From NCBI RefSeq assembly GCF_003130585.1, contig NZ_QFKX01000005.1, forward strand, positions 186,001 to 250,000: a stretch of 64,000 nucleotides of DNA, written 5' to 3'. The stretch comes from Brachybacterium endophyticum. GTDB taxonomy: Bacteria; Actinomycetota; Actinomycetes; Actinomycetales; Dermabacteraceae. Under the pieces are notes generated by a model. It was not told the DNA's origin. It saw only the letters and a list, made by a program, of their open reading frames with translations, and ran no database searches. The position numbers and the translations under genes were made by a program. Of this stretch, positions 1 to 8,879 are shown in pieces. Position 1 is the first letter of the stretch; every line of letters starts with the position of its first letter.

Positions 1-464
1 AGGTCGGCCCGGAGCAGGCGATCGCCCTGCTCGAGCAGTACTGGGGGAGGGATCTCTCGGAGTTCGACCCCGACGGGCCGCTGCCGGACGTCAAGCCCGA
101 GGTCTCCGAATCCGGTGTCACACGAGGCGCCGGTTTCCAGTTCAAGAAGGCCGAGGAGCTCACGCGCGAGTGGCGCGAGGAGGCGGCCGAGAAGGGGCTG
201 TCGATCCTCGAGTTCGCCCGCTCGCGTCAGGGCTCCCGCGGCAGCACCTTCGCCGGTTCCTACGACGGCGTCGCCGACCGCCTCGCCGAGTACGCCCGGT
301 ACGGCGCGGTCGACGGGCTGAACATCACGCCGTGGCTGGTGCCCGGCGGACTCGACGACATCGTCGACGAGCTGGTCCCGCGCCTCCAGGAGCGCGGCGT
401 CTACCCGACCGAGTACACCGGGTCGACGCTGCGGGAGAACCTCGGGCTGCCGCCGCTCGACTGA
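1..464 (+). CDS. Luciferase-like FMN-dependent monooxygenase, C-terminal part
   Basis: The reading frame enters from the left edge (first full codon at base 3) and ends at TGA 462-464, giving 153 residues of a C-terminus. The closing segment, with a GVYPTEY block followed by TLRENLGLPPLD, and the preceding DGLNITPWLVPGG stretch are typical of the NtaA/SnaA/DszA group of flavin-dependent monooxygenases. These are TIM-barrel enzymes that oxidise small substrates with reduced FMN supplied by a separate reductase. The substrate cannot be told from this end. The start and the flavin-binding N-terminus lie outside the window. Confidence 0.8.
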   Translation, partial: VGPEQAIALLEQYWGRDLSEFDPDGPLPDVKPEVSESGVTRGAGFQFKKAEELTREWREEAAEKGLSILEFARSRQGSRGSTFAGSYDGVADRLAEYARYGAVDGLNITPWLVPGGLDDIVDELVPRLQERGVYPTEYTGSTLRENLGLPPLD

Positions 465-522
465 GGGGTTGGTCGGGCCCGGAAACAGGGGTGGGCCCGG
501 GTTGGGGCCGGGACAGGGCTGG

Positions 523-570
523 CCTGGGCCGGAGCCGGCCTGAGCCGGGGCCGGCCTGAGCCGGGGCCGG
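523..570. repeat. Three tandem copies of a 16-bp GC-rich unit
   Basis: The unit CCTGAGCCGGGGCCGG occurs exactly at 539-554 and 555-570, and with two mismatches at 523-538. It lies in the 191-bp gap after the monooxygenase stop, upstream (in plus-strand sense) of the convergent HAD gene. Each copy contains the self-complementary CCGG core, so it can fold. No gene is seen in 465-655. It may act as a terminator-like or slippage-prone element; the function is unknown. Confidence 0.8.
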
Positions 571-655
571 CTGGTCCCTCCGAAGCCCTGGTGACCTCAT
601 GACCCGGTGGGGGAGACCAGCAAGCCCGGGGTCCCCGCTTCCCGGCCGCGTTCCC

Positions 656-1357
656 TCACGCTCGGGTGAGCCGCACCGCCCGCCACCCGAACTCCTCGGC
701 CGCGCGCACGTGGTTCGCGCTGTCGTCGAGGAAGGCGACGGCTCGGCGCGGGATGGTGCGCCCGAGCACCTGCTGGATGCGTCGGTGCCCGGCCTCGAAA
801 GCTTCCTGATCGGGCTTGATCGCGCCGAGCTCGGCCGAGTTCAGCACGTGGTCGCCCTGCACGTCGAGCAGCTCGCGCAGTCCCGCATCCCGTCCAGCGG
901 TCGGACCCGCGGTGGGTTGCTGCTGCTCGGACGCCCGCAGCTCTGCGATCTCCTGCCGCACGCGGTCGGTCCCGTTGGTGAAGACGAAGACGTCTACGTC
1001 GCGCGACTGTGCGTCGACGAGGGCAGCGAGGACGTCGGGGTCCAGGTGACCTCTCTCCGCGGCCCAGGTGGAGACGGCGTGATGTGCTGCCTCGGGTTCT
1101 GCACCCCGGCGGATCAGCTCGGCGACGTTCGACTCGCGCCACTGCGCGTGGGTGGTGCGGCCACGCGTGACGTCCTCCAGGAGGGGATTGCGCAGGATCG
1201 CCTCGAACACGGCCCCCGACCCGAGACCCAGCTCGGTGCCAAGCCGATCCCACAGCGCGGAGTCGAAGACACGGAGCACACCGTCGAGATCGCTGACGGC
1301 GACCTCGAGGTCGGGGTCGGCGAGGAGCACGCGGAAGTCGTCGAGACCGTCGGGCAT
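656..1357 (-). CDS. HAD-superfamily (HAD-IA) hydrolase
   Basis: A 233-residue protein with all four haloacid-dehalogenase motifs in order: DLDGVL with the Asp nucleophile pair at 23 and 25, TNG at 127-129, the Lys of IKPD at 181, and FLDDS with Asp 211/212. This predicts a Mg-dependent phosphatase or related hydrolase acting on a small cytoplasmic substrate that cannot be named. The frame is open up to 1426, but a -10-like TATCCT ends 6 bp before the ATG at 1357, so I take the shorter form as a leaderless start; the longer form would add 23 low-complexity residues. It reads towards the monooxygenase. Confidence 0.8.
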   Translation of the reverse strand: MPDGLDDFRVLLADPDLEVAVSDLDGVLRVFDSALWDRLGTELGLGSGAVFEAILRNPLLEDVTRGRTTHAQWRESNVAELIRRGAEPEAAHHAVSTWAAERGHLDPDVLAALVDAQSRDVDVFVFTNGTDRVRQEIAELRASEQQQPTAGPTAGRDAGLRELLDVQGDHVLNSAELGAIKPDQEAFEAGHRRIQQVLGRTIPRRAVAFLDDSANHVRAAEEFGWRAVRLTRA

Positions 1358-1363
1358 CTGCAC

Positions 1364-1369
1364 AGGATA
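1364..1369 (-). promoter_or_regulatory. -10 element, leaderless start of HAD gene
   Basis: TATCCT on the minus strand ends 6 bp before the ATG at 1357. No near-consensus -35 was seen. Confidence 0.5.
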
Positions 1370-1493
1370 GGGCGTCGCCTCGACCGATCCGCCCGCGAAG
1401 GAAGCCGAGGGGGCCGGCGGCAGCACCTGCCCGGACGACCCGCGGGACGCACGGGACGCCCCCGAATCGACGGGACGACCCCGGACGCACGGA

Positions 1494-1518
1494 AGCCCCC
1501 ACCGTGATGGTGAGGGCT
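1494..1518 (-). terminator. Hairpin downstream of rpmB
   Basis: Arms at 1494-1503 and 1509-1518 form a 10-bp stem in the minus-strand transcript (one G-U pair) with a 5-nt loop. It lies 52 bp after the rpmB stop. No U-tract follows, as is common in actinobacteria. Confidence 0.55.
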
Positions 1519-1570
1519 CCGAGGTGAATCCCGAGGGGTCACGCGGCCACGCGGGCCGGGCGGGTCCTGC

Positions 1571-1768
1571 TCAGGCGCCGACCTTCTGCACCTTGCCGGC
1601 CTTGAGGCAGGAGGTGCAGACGTTCATGCGCGTGGGGGTGCCGTTGATCACGGTGCGCACGGTCTGGATGTTCGGGTTCCAGCGGCGCGAGGTGCGGCGG
1701 TGCGAGTGGGACACGCTCTTGCCGAAGCTCGGGCTCTTGGCGCAGATGTCACACGTGGAAGCAGCCAC
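1571..1768 (-). CDS. rpmB: Large ribosomal subunit protein bL28, zinc-binding (C+) form
   Basis: A 65-residue basic protein with the bL28 signature ([16 protein letters not shown]) and two CxxC pairs, CDIC near the N-terminus and CTSC near the C-terminus, marking the zinc-binding C+ paralogue. The start is GTG at 1768, preceded by AGGAG 7 bp upstream; the open frame upstream has no L28 similarity. Actinobacteria often keep both C+ and C- copies and repress one under zinc sufficiency through Zur. I do not see a clear Zur box here. It is divergent from recG, a common actinobacterial arrangement. Confidence 0.95.
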   Translation of the reverse strand: MAASTCDICAKSPSFGKSVSHSHRRTSRRWNPNIQTVRTVINGTPTRMNVCTSCLKAGKVQKVGA

Positions 1769-2069
1769 TGTCGTCTCCTGAAGTCGAATCGTTGCGGGTG
1801 CCTCACCCGACGGACGCGTCCCGGCCGACGCTCGATCGTCGGAGGTCCCGCATACCGTGGTCGACCACAGGGCATGCGGTCGCGCAAGGCAACTCCGACA
1901 GCATAGCCCACGGGTGTGGTCGGTCGGAACCGGGCAGAGGCTCGTGCGCTGTGGATTCAGACACAGCCGCCCTGGTAGGTGGCACCATTGTCTCGCAGCC
2001 GCGCGCGGCGGTGCAGGCCATTGCGCCCGACGCAGCACGACAGCCACGACAGGTACGAGGGGAGGCGCG
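1769..2069. other. Divergent intergenic region rpmB/recG
   Basis: 301 bp without a gene. On the minus strand TATGCT at 1900-1905, with TTCCGA 18 bp upstream, is a possible rpmB promoter giving a leader of about 125 nt. For recG a Shine-Dalgarno-like GAGGGGAGG lies just before the ATG; its promoter is not clear. The DAK2-type gene often found between these two genes in other actinobacteria is absent. Confidence 0.5.
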
Positions 2070-4325
2070 ATGGCAGCGGGCACGAACGGAGCGAGCCGGG
2101 CCGCGGGCACGACACGTCGCTCCTCCGGAGTGCCCGAGCTCGGGGAGATCCTCACCGACACCGAGCTGAAGGCCCTGCGTCAGCAGGGGGCCGAGGACCT
2201 CGACGACATGCTGCGGCTGATCCCCCTGCGTCACGTGATCCCCGGTCCCATCAGCAGTCTGCGGGATCTGCACGAGGGCCAGGACGTCAGCGCGATCGTG
2301 GACGTCGTCGACTCGCGCACCCGGCGCATGAAGCGTCGGCCGGGTTCGATCCTCGAGGTGCTGGTCAGCGACGGCACGGACCGTCTGACCCTGACGTTCT
2401 TCCTGCCCAAGGACCACCAGGTGCGCTGGCACCAGGAGCGGCTCGCCACCGGCACCCGGATCGTCGTCTTCGGCACCGTCCACTTCGATGAGCGCTACAA
2501 CCACGGCGCACCGCAGATCACCAACCCCCGCTACGACCTCGTCGGTGCCAGCGAGGAGGCGCTCGTCACGGCGATGCGACCGATCCCCGTCTACTCCCTG
2601 CGCGGTCGCACCAAGCAGAGCACCATGCGGGCCGCATACTCCAAGGCCGTGGAGTACGCGGGCCAGCTGACCACGATCCTGCCGCCCACCGTCCTCGCCG
2701 CCCAGCACCTGCCCACGCTCGGCGAGGCGATGCGCAAGGTCCACGCCCCGCACACGGCCGACGAGATCGCCGAAGGCATGCGTCACCTCGTGATCGAGGA
2801 GGCGTTCGTGCTGCAGACGATCTTCGCGCAGCGGCGGGCCCTGGACGCGCGCACCCCGGCGCCGGCCCTGCGCGCCGACGATCCCCTACAGGGGCTCCTG
2901 GACGCCCGCCTGCCGTTCACGCTCACCGAGGAGCAGGCCGAGGTCGGCGAGGCGATCCGTCATCAGCTGGCGCGCTCGCACCCCACCAACGTGCTGCTGC
3001 AGGGTGACGTGGGATCGGGCAAGACGGTGGTCGCCCTGCGCGCGATGCTGCAGGCCGTCGACTCCGGATACCAGGCCGTGCTCCTCGCCCCCACCGAGGT
3101 CCTCGCCGAGCAGCACCACCGGACCATCCGTGGCCTGCTCGGCGACCTCGGCGCGGCCGACCACATGCATGCGCATCCCGATGCCACCACCGTGCGCCTG
3201 CTCACCGGGTCCCAGCCCACCGCGGAGCGACGGCGGACCCTGCTGGACATCACCAGCGGCACCGCCGGCATCATCGTGGGCACCCATGCGGTGCTCACCC
3301 AGAGCGTCGAGTTCGCCTCCCTGGGCCTGGCGGTGATCGACGAGCAGCACCGCTTCGGCGTCGACCACCGGCGCCGGCTGCGTGCCAAGGGGCCCGAGGG
3401 GCAGAGCCCCCACGTGGTGGTGATGACCGCGACCCCGATCCCACGCACGGCGGCCCTCGCCACGGCAGGTGACCTGGACGTGCTCAGCCTGCGGCAGATC
3501 CCCGCCGGACGCCCCGGTGTGTCCTCCTACGTGGTCCATGAGCAGGACCCCAGCTGGGAGGCGCGGATGTGGGAGCGCACGGCCGAGGAGATCCGCCAGG
3601 GCCGGCAGGCCTTCGTCGTCTGCGCGCGCATCGACGACTCGAGCGGCCGCGGCTCGTCCGACGACCTGCTGGAGTACATCGGTCCGGGCGATCTCGCGGG
3701 CATCCCGGGGATGGATCCGCGCAGCGTCACCGACACCGCCGAGCGTCTCGCCTCGCGTCCCGAACTGCAGGGAGTCCGGATCGGGATCCTCCACGGACGT
3801 CTCTCGGGGCAGGAGAAGCAGGACGTCATGGATGCGATGGTCGCCGGGGAGGTCGACCTGCTGGTCGCCACCACCATGATCGAGGTGGGCGTGGACCTGC
3901 CCAACGCCTCGGTGATGATCGTGCTGGACGCCGAACGGTTCGGTGTCTCCCAGCTGCACCAGCTGCGCGGTCGGATCGGCCGCGGCGAGTACCCCGGCAT
4001 CGCGTTCTTCGACACCCGCGCCCCGCACGGATCGGAGGCCTCCGATCACCTCACCAGCGTCGCCGCCACCACCGATGGCTTCGCCCTGGCGGAACTGGAC
4101 ATGCAGCGCCGCGGCACGGGCGACCTGGTGGGGGAGGAGCAGTCCGGTCTGCACCGCACCCTGCGCTACCTCGACGTGGTGCGGGACTCCGAGATCATCG
4201 CCCGCGCCCGCAACGACGCCTTCGACCTCGTGGCCGGGGACGTGGAGCTCGAGGACCACCCGCAGCTTGCCGCCGCCGTCCAGCGCCGTCTGCGCGACGC
4301 CGACCCGAACGTCGAGAGGAGCTGA
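2070..4325 (+). CDS. recG: ATP-dependent DNA helicase RecG
   Basis: A 751-residue protein of normal RecG length. RecG remodels stalled replication forks and branch-migrates Holliday junctions. The N-terminal wedge/OB domain is followed by a superfamily 2 helicase core: Walker A GDVGSGKT at about 312-319, DEQH box at about 423, MTATPIPRT motif III, and the C-terminal [10 protein letters not shown] and QLRGRIGRG motifs. The ATG at 2070 is chosen because GAGGGGAGG lies just upstream and the frame before it does not look like protein. rsmD follows one base after the stop, so the two are probably co-transcribed. Confidence 0.97.
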   Translation: MAAGTNGASRAAGTTRRSSGVPELGEILTDTELKALRQQGAEDLDDMLRLIPLRHVIPGPISSLRDLHEGQDVSAIVDVVDSRTRRMKRRPGSILEVLVSDGTDRLTLTFFLPKDHQVRWHQERLATGTRIVVFGTVHFDERYNHGAPQITNPRYDLVGASEEALVTAMRPIPVYSLRGRTKQSTMRAAYSKAVEYAGQLTTILPPTVLAAQHLPTLGEAMRKVHAPHTADEIAEGMRHLVIEEAFVLQTIFAQRRALDARTPAPALRADDPLQGLLDARLPFTLTEEQAEVGEAIRHQLARSHPTNVLLQGDVGSGKTVVALRAMLQAVDSGYQAVLLAPTEVLAEQHHRTIRGLLGDLGAADHMHAHPDATTVRLLTGSQPTAERRRTLLDITSGTAGIIVGTHAVLTQSVEFASLGLAVIDEQHRFGVDHRRRLRAKGPEGQSPHVVVMTATPIPRTAALATAGDLDVLSLRQIPAGRPGVSSYVVHEQDPSWEARMWERTAEEIRQGRQAFVVCARIDDSSGRGSSDDLLEYIGPGDLAGIPGMDPRSVTDTAERLASRPELQGVRIGILHGRLSGQEKQDVMDAMVAGEVDLLVATTMIEVGVDLPNASVMIVLDAERFGVSQLHQLRGRIGRGEYPGIAFFDTRAPHGSEASDHLTSVAATTDGFALAELDMQRRGTGDLVGEEQSGLHRTLRYLDVVRDSEIIARARNDAFDLVAGDVELEDHPQLAAAVQRRLRDADPNVERS

Positions 4326-4326
4326 G

Positions 4327-4902
4327 ATGCCGCGCATCATCGCCGGTGCCCTGGGTGGGCGCACCATCCCAGGCCCGCCCGGCAAGGGCACGCGTCCCAC
4401 CTCGGACCGGGTACGTGAAGCCCTGTTCTCCCGCCTCCAGGGATGGGACGCCATCACGGGCGCCCGCGTCCTCGACCTCTACGCGGGCACCGGGGCCCTC
4501 GCCTTCGAGGCCCTCTCCCGTGGCGCCGCGTCCGCGACGCTCGTGGAGATGCACGGTGCGACGGCGCGGCAGCTGCGCCGCACCGCTGCGGAGCTCGGTC
4601 TCGAGGACCGCTGCGACGTGCGCGCCGCGAAGGCCGAGCAGGTGGCAGCCTCCCTCGCGGAGACCGCGGGGCCCAGTGACATCTTCACCCTGGTCTTCCT
4701 GGACCCGCCCTACGAGGTGGCGACCGAGACCCTCGAGCAGCTGCTGGTCACGGTGCGCCCCGCCCTCACGGACGATGCCCTCGTCGTGATCGAGCGCTCG
4801 AGCAGGAGCCGGCCGATCGAGTGGCCGGGCGGTTGGGCCGATGACGGCGCCAAGGCCTACGGCGAGACGGTCCTGCAGTACGGCGGGCCGCAGACGGACT
4901 GA
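4327..4902 (+). CDS. rsmD: 16S rRNA (guanine-966 N2)-methyltransferase RsmD
   Basis: A 191-residue Rossmann-fold methyltransferase. It opens with MPRIIAGALGGR, typical of RsmD, carries the SAM-binding DLYAGTGAL loop at about 50-58 and the catalytic DPPY motif at 126-129. The enzyme adds a methyl group to N2 of G966 in the 30S subunit. It starts one base after recG; the pairing recG-rsmD is conserved in actinobacteria, where coaD usually follows, but here coaD lies 16 kb away. It converges on a GNAT gene with an 18-bp gap. Confidence 0.95.
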   Translation: MPRIIAGALGGRTIPGPPGKGTRPTSDRVREALFSRLQGWDAITGARVLDLYAGTGALAFEALSRGAASATLVEMHGATARQLRRTAAELGLEDRCDVRAAKAEQVAASLAETAGPSDIFTLVFLDPPYEVATETLEQLLVTVRPALTDDALVVIERSSRSRPIEWPGGWADDGAKAYGETVLQYGGPQTD

Positions 4903-4920
4903 TCGTCGAGCGCCGACCGG

Positions 4921-5466
4921 TCAGCGGGACATGCGGATCTCCCGCAGATCCCCGAGGGACGCATCGACGGTGACGCCGCCGTCGGCCGCGAACCCGACCT
5001 TCTCGTAGAAGCGCCGGGCGCGCGGGTTGGCCTCCACCACCCACAGGTAGGCGGGACGATCCCCCAGCAGGTCCGCGACCATGGCCTGGGCGAGCCCGCT
5101 CCCATGACTCGACGCGAGGACGTTGAGGGTCTGCAGCTGCACAGACCGAGGAGCGTCCTCGTCGAGAGCGGGACCGATCATGAGGAAGCCGAGCGGTGCG
5201 CCGCCGGGCCGGCGACCGATGCGGATGCGCTCGTGCAGCAGGTCGGCATCCCACGTCTCCAGGATCCGGTGCCACATGCTGCGGCGGCGCTCGAGAGCGG
5301 CGTCGTCGAAGGCGGCCTGCGGGACGATCCCCGCATAGGCCTCGCGCCAGGCCTGGTTGTGGACCTCGGCGAGGGCGTCCGCATCGGCGAGGACGGGGAC
5401 GTCGAGGCGGAAGGAGGGTTCGTCCGCACTCGGGCGGGGTGAGGAGCAGGCATCGGCGGGCGTCAC
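4921..5466 (-). CDS. GNAT family N-acetyltransferase
   Basis: About 181 residues with the GNAT fold signature: an acetyl-CoA pyrophosphate-binding loop (SSHGSGLAQAMV) and the C-terminal NPRARRFYEKVGF motif common in RimI-like members. The substrate is unknown. The frame is open to a GTG at 5490, but a minus-strand GATACT lies 7 bp before the GTG at 5466, suggesting a leaderless start there; the first 20 residues are weakly conserved in either case. It lies next to a VOC gene on the same strand, 87 bp apart. Confidence 0.75.
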   Translation of the reverse strand: MTPADACSSPRPSADEPSFRLDVPVLADADALAEVHNQAWREAYAGIVPQAAFDDAALERRRSMWHRILETWDADLLHERIRIGRRPGGAPLGFLMIGPALDEDAPRSVQLQTLNVLASSHGSGLAQAMVADLLGDRPAYLWVVEANPRARRFYEKVGFAADGGVTVDASLGDLREIRMSR

Positions 5467-5553
5467 GTGCGTCAGTATCGCCGAATGCACGCCAGGCGGC
5501 TCCTACCCGGTCCCGCCCACCTGTGGCGCACTGACCTCGACGGGGCCGCGGCC

Positions 5554-5928
5554 TCAGCCCCAGTTCTTCTCGTCCGTGAGGCAGAAGGCGTGGCCTGCGG
5601 GATCCTGCAGCACGATCCAGGACTCACCGGGCTGTGGATCGACCCGTGTCGCGCCGAGCTCGACGCACCGGGCGGCCGCGGCCTCCGGATCGGTCACGGC
5701 CAGGTCGAAGTGGAATTGTTTGCGGCCGTCGTCAGGCCAGCTGACAGGTTGGAGGTCGGGGATGCGACCGATGCCGAGCGCGCTGCTGGGGCCGGCGAGC
5801 ATCGCGTACTCCTCCTCGAGGACCGTGATGGGCCAGCCCAGCACTCCGGACCAGAAGTGGGCCAGGGGAGCGGTCTCGGCGGCGTCCAGGGTGATCATGG
5901 CGAGGCGGGCCAGTGCGGTGTCGTTCAT
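5554..5928 (-). CDS. VOC-superfamily (glyoxalase-like) protein
   Basis: A 124-residue single-domain protein with the paired beta-alpha-beta-beta-beta layout of the vicinal oxygen chelate fold: LDAAETAPLAHFWSGVLGW at the start, and DPEAAAARCVELGAT followed by WIVLQDPAGHAFCL in the second half. Such small proteins are often metal-dependent enzymes or drug-binding proteins; the function is not predictable here. The ATG at 5928 is 81 bp from the start chosen for the divergent AraC-type regulator, so the regulator may control it. Confidence 0.8.
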   Translation of the reverse strand: MNDTALARLAMITLDAAETAPLAHFWSGVLGWPITVLEEEYAMLAGPSSALGIGRIPDLQPVSWPDDGRKQFHFDLAVTDPEAAAARCVELGATRVDPQPGESWIVLQDPAGHAFCLTDEKNWG

Positions 5929-6009
5929 GCGTGCCAGACTGCCGCCATGGGCGCCGGCGCGGATTGGACGAACGCGACATCCGCTCGCGGTCATGTCCCG
6001 CCCGCCCAC

Positions 6010-6825
6010 ATGTACGGCCATGTCCTGCGTCCCGAGGACCTGTTGGGGCGCGCGGTCTACGGGTCCGCTGTGCCCGCTCCCTCGCTCACCCCGTGGGTGG
6101 AGCGTTACTGGTCCGTGCGGTGGGAGCTCGGCCCCGGGGAGATGTTCCCCGTCTCGACCCTCGATGATCCGTCGCTCCATCTGACGATCGAGCGCGGGGG
6201 CGTGCGACGCGACGGCACCGATGGGGCGGGGGACTGGATAACCGGCCCTGTCACGCGCGGCCGTTTCGACGTGCAGCTCACGGGATCGGGCAGCGTGCTG
6301 GGGGTCAAGTTCGCCCTCGGCGGCACCACGGCGTTCGTCCATGCCGACCTGCGTGCACTGCGGGATCGCACCGTGCCCGCCTCCGACTGGTTCCCCGACA
6401 CATCGGGCTCCCTCCACGGCATCGGTGATCTTCCGGCCGATGCGGAGCAGGCAGCCCCTCGCCTCGATGCCTGGCTGATGGCAGCGCATCCTGCCGACTC
6501 CCACGAGATGCCCGCGGTGCGACACGTCCTGGCCCTGCTCGAGGATCCACGGACACGGACCCTCGCCGAGCTCGAGGAGCGCTCAGGGTTCTCCGCGCGG
6601 TCTCTCCAGCGCCTGGTCGACCGGAACCTCGGTGTCGGGGTGAAGCGGATGCTGATGCGGGCACGGGTGATCGATGCGACCGCTGCGATCGACCACGGTG
6701 ATCCGCGGACGCTCGGACAGCTCGCCCTCGACCTCGGCTGGTTCGACCAGTCCCATTTCATCCGGGACTTCCGCGCGGTCACGGGTGAGACCCCGGCGCG
6801 CTACGCCGGGCGTCTCAGGGGATGA
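6010..6825 (+). CDS. AraC-family transcriptional regulator
   Basis: A 271-residue protein. The N-terminal half (WVERYWSVRW, with LHLTIERGG) resembles the DUF6597-type ligand-sensing domain found in many AraC proteins. The C-terminal half is a double helix-turn-helix: LAELEERSGFSARSLQRLV and LGQLALDLGWFDQSHFIRDF, ending in GETPARYAGR. The ATG at 6010 leaves room for a promoter; an in-frame ATG at 5947 would leave only 18 bp to the divergent VOC gene. The last 11 bp overlap the 3' end of fdhD on the other strand. Confidence 0.85.
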   Translation: MYGHVLRPEDLLGRAVYGSAVPAPSLTPWVERYWSVRWELGPGEMFPVSTLDDPSLHLTIERGGVRRDGTDGAGDWITGPVTRGRFDVQLTGSGSVLGVKFALGGTTAFVHADLRALRDRTVPASDWFPDTSGSLHGIGDLPADAEQAAPRLDAWLMAAHPADSHEMPAVRHVLALLEDPRTRTLAELEERSGFSARSLQRLVDRNLGVGVKRMLMRARVIDATAAIDHGDPRTLGQLALDLGWFDQSHFIRDFRAVTGETPARYAGRLRG

Positions 6826-7720
6826 TCGCGGGCGCTGCTGCGACGTCGTCCGCCGCGTCCTCGCCGGCACCGGGAGCGGCGCCCGGAGCGAGCACGCGCG
6901 CGGCGTGGGTGTAGACGTTCAGCCGCGGTCCCCGCACGAAGCCCAGCAGCGTCAGCCCTGCCTCGTCGGCGAGCTCGACGGCGAGGGACGACGGGGCGGA
7001 GACGGCGGAGAGGACGGGGATCCCGGCCATCACGGCCTTCTGCACGAGCTCGAAGCTCGCTCGCCCGGAGACCTGCAGGATCGTTCCGCGGGCGGGCAGT
7101 CGGCCCTTCTGGGCGGCCCACCCCACCACCTTGTCCACGGCGTTGTGCCGGCCGACGTCCTCGCGCAGCACGAGCAGCTCGCCGTCGGCGGTGAACAGCC
7201 CTGCGGCATGCAGACCGCCGGTCTTGTCGAACACGTCCTGGTGCTCGCGCAGTGTCTCCGGGAGCGAGGCGATCAGCTCGGGGGTGAGGCGGAGATCCTC
7301 ATCCGTCACCCCGAAGGCGGAGACCGTGCGCACCGCGTCGATGCTCGCCTTCCCGCACACCCCGCAGGAGCTCGTGGTGTAGAAGTTCCGCTCGGTCGCG
7401 GCATCCGGCGGCGGCACGTGCGCGGCCAGGGACACGTCCAGGACGTTGTACGTGTTCGCCTCGCCGCCGAGGCCCGTGCCCGGGCCGCCGCAGTGGATCG
7501 CCGTGAGGACGTCGCCGCCGTCGCGGATGATCCCCTCGGAGAGGAAGAATCCTGTGGACAGCTCGACGTCGTGGCCGGGCGTGCGCATCGTGACCGCGAC
7601 CGGCCGGCCGTCGGCGCGGATCTCCAGCGGCTCCTCGACGGCGAGCGTGTCGGGCCTGCGGGTGGTCCCGGAGTCCAGGCGGATCCGGGTCACCGGCCGC
7701 TTCGCGGTGATGCGTCCCAT
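6815..7720 (-). CDS. fdhD: Formate dehydrogenase accessory sulfurtransferase FdhD
   Basis: A 301-residue FdhD. The protein passes sulfur from a cysteine desulfurase to the bis-MGD molybdenum cofactor so that formate dehydrogenase becomes active. The sulfur-carrying CGVCGKAS loop is at about 119-126, and the EDVGRHNAVDKV and GRASFELVQKA blocks are present. It is the last gene of the mop-modA-modB-modC-fdhD unit, starting 4 bp after modC, which ties molybdate uptake to cofactor use. No formate dehydrogenase gene is in the window. Confidence 0.95.
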   Translation of the reverse strand: MGRITAKRPVTRIRLDSGTTRRPDTLAVEEPLEIRADGRPVAVTMRTPGHDVELSTGFFLSEGIIRDGGDVLTAIHCGGPGTGLGGEANTYNVLDVSLAAHVPPPDAATERNFYTTSSCGVCGKASIDAVRTVSAFGVTDEDLRLTPELIASLPETLREHQDVFDKTGGLHAAGLFTADGELLVLREDVGRHNAVDKVVGWAAQKGRLPARGTILQVSGRASFELVQKAVMAGIPVLSAVSAPSSLAVELADEAGLTLLGFVRGPRLNVYTHAARVLAPGAAPGAGEDAADDVAAAPAIIP

Positions 7721-7724
7721 GCCC

Positions 7725-8879
7725 TCAGGGTACGTCGAGGCCGACGAGCCGCAGGGAGCGAGGCGCGAAGCCCAGGCGCGAGCCGACCACGGGGAGACCC
7801 TGCCCGGCGACCTCGGTCGCACGCTGCGTCGTCACGTCCGCGATCAGGCCGTTGTCGGCCTCCACGAGCACACGGCCGGCGCTCGCGCGCACGCCGATCA
7901 CCCGGCCGGGCACGGAGGCGAGGGATGCGTCCGCCGTGCCCGGCAGCAGCTCCACGTCGGTGGGGGAGGCGATGCCGAGAGCGCGCACGCCGCGGCGCGG
8001 CGGGGAGCCCGGGTCAGGGCGCCCGGGCAGCAGGACGCCCTCGACCCGCAAACCCTGCGCGCTGGTCTCGCCCTCGATCGCTCCGAATCCGGCCAGTCGG
8101 GCGCCGAAACGACTGCGCGGAGCAGTCACAAGGTGCTCGGGGGAGGCCTGCTCGCGGACGCGGCCTGCCTCGAGCACGAGGCAGGTGTCGGCCAGGTCCC
8201 ACGCGTCGCTGAGCTGGTGGGTGACCAGGACTGCGGTGGTGCCCGTGCGGGTGAGCTCCCGGTCCAGCATCCCGCGCACCCGCGGCACCGTTTCGGCGTC
8301 CAGGGCGGCGAAGGGCTCGTCGAGCAGGATCACCGACGGCCCGGCGGCGAAGGCGCGCGCGAGGGCGACCCGCTGCTGCTGACCGCCCGAGAGCCGGTAC
8401 GGGCGCTGACGGGCGTGATCCGTCAGGTCCACGCGCTCGAGCCACTCCAGGGCGAGGTCGCGGGATGCTCGTCGGCCCGAGCCACGCGACCGCGGACCGA
8501 AGGCGACGTTGCCCACCAGGTCGAGGTGGGGGAACAGCAGCGGGCGCTGTTCGAGCAAGGTGATGGCTCGGCGGTGGGCGGGGACGCTGCGGCGACCGGG
8601 AGCATCGAGGACGCGCTCGGTCGCGGCCTCGCCCAGGGAGATCCGACCGGCGCTCAGAGGAACCGTGCCGGCGAGGGCCCCGAGGATCGTGGACTTCCCC
8701 GCCCCGTTCGCACCGAGCAGCGCGAGACGCTGACCGGGGGCGAGCGTGAGATCGGCACGAACCGTGAAAGCGGTCCGCTCGACCTCGATCTGCGCGGAGA
8801 GCCCCGAGCCTCGATGCGTCGTGCCGCCGCTCCTCGGGCCTTCGTCCGTCGCGCCCGTCCCCCTCGCGCCTGTGCTCAT
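7725..8879 (-). CDS. modC: Molybdate ABC transporter ATP-binding protein ModC
   Basis: A 384-residue ABC ATPase with Walker A GANGAGKS at 56-63, the LSGGQ signature at 163-167 and Walker B LLDEP at 185-189. The last 130 residues form an extra TOBE/Mop-like module, as in ModC, which binds molybdate and can damp transport. The N-terminus carries about 28 extra low-complexity residues. The ATG overlaps the modB stop (ATGA), so the two are translationally coupled. It powers molybdate import with ModA and ModB. Confidence 0.93.
   Translation of the reverse strand: MSTGARGTGATDEGPRSGGTTHRGSGLSAQIEVERTAFTVRADLTLAPGQRLALLGANGAGKSTILGALAGTVPLSAGRISLGEAATERVLDAPGRRSVPAHRRAITLLEQRPLLFPHLDLVGNVAFGPRSRGSGRRASRDLALEWLERVDLTDHARQRPYRLSGGQQQRVALARAFAAGPSVILLDEPFAALDAETVPRVRGMLDRELTRTGTTAVLVTHQLSDAWDLADTCLVLEAGRVREQASPEHLVTAPRSRFGARLAGFGAIEGETSAQGLRVEGVLLPGRPDPGSPPRRGVRALGIASPTDVELLPGTADASLASVPGRVIGVRASAGRVLVEADNGLIADVTTQRATEVAGQGLPVVGSRLGFAPRSLRLVGLDVP

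Noticed and set aside
523-570. CRISPR repeat
   Set aside because: Direct tandem repetition without spacers; GC-rich simple repeat.
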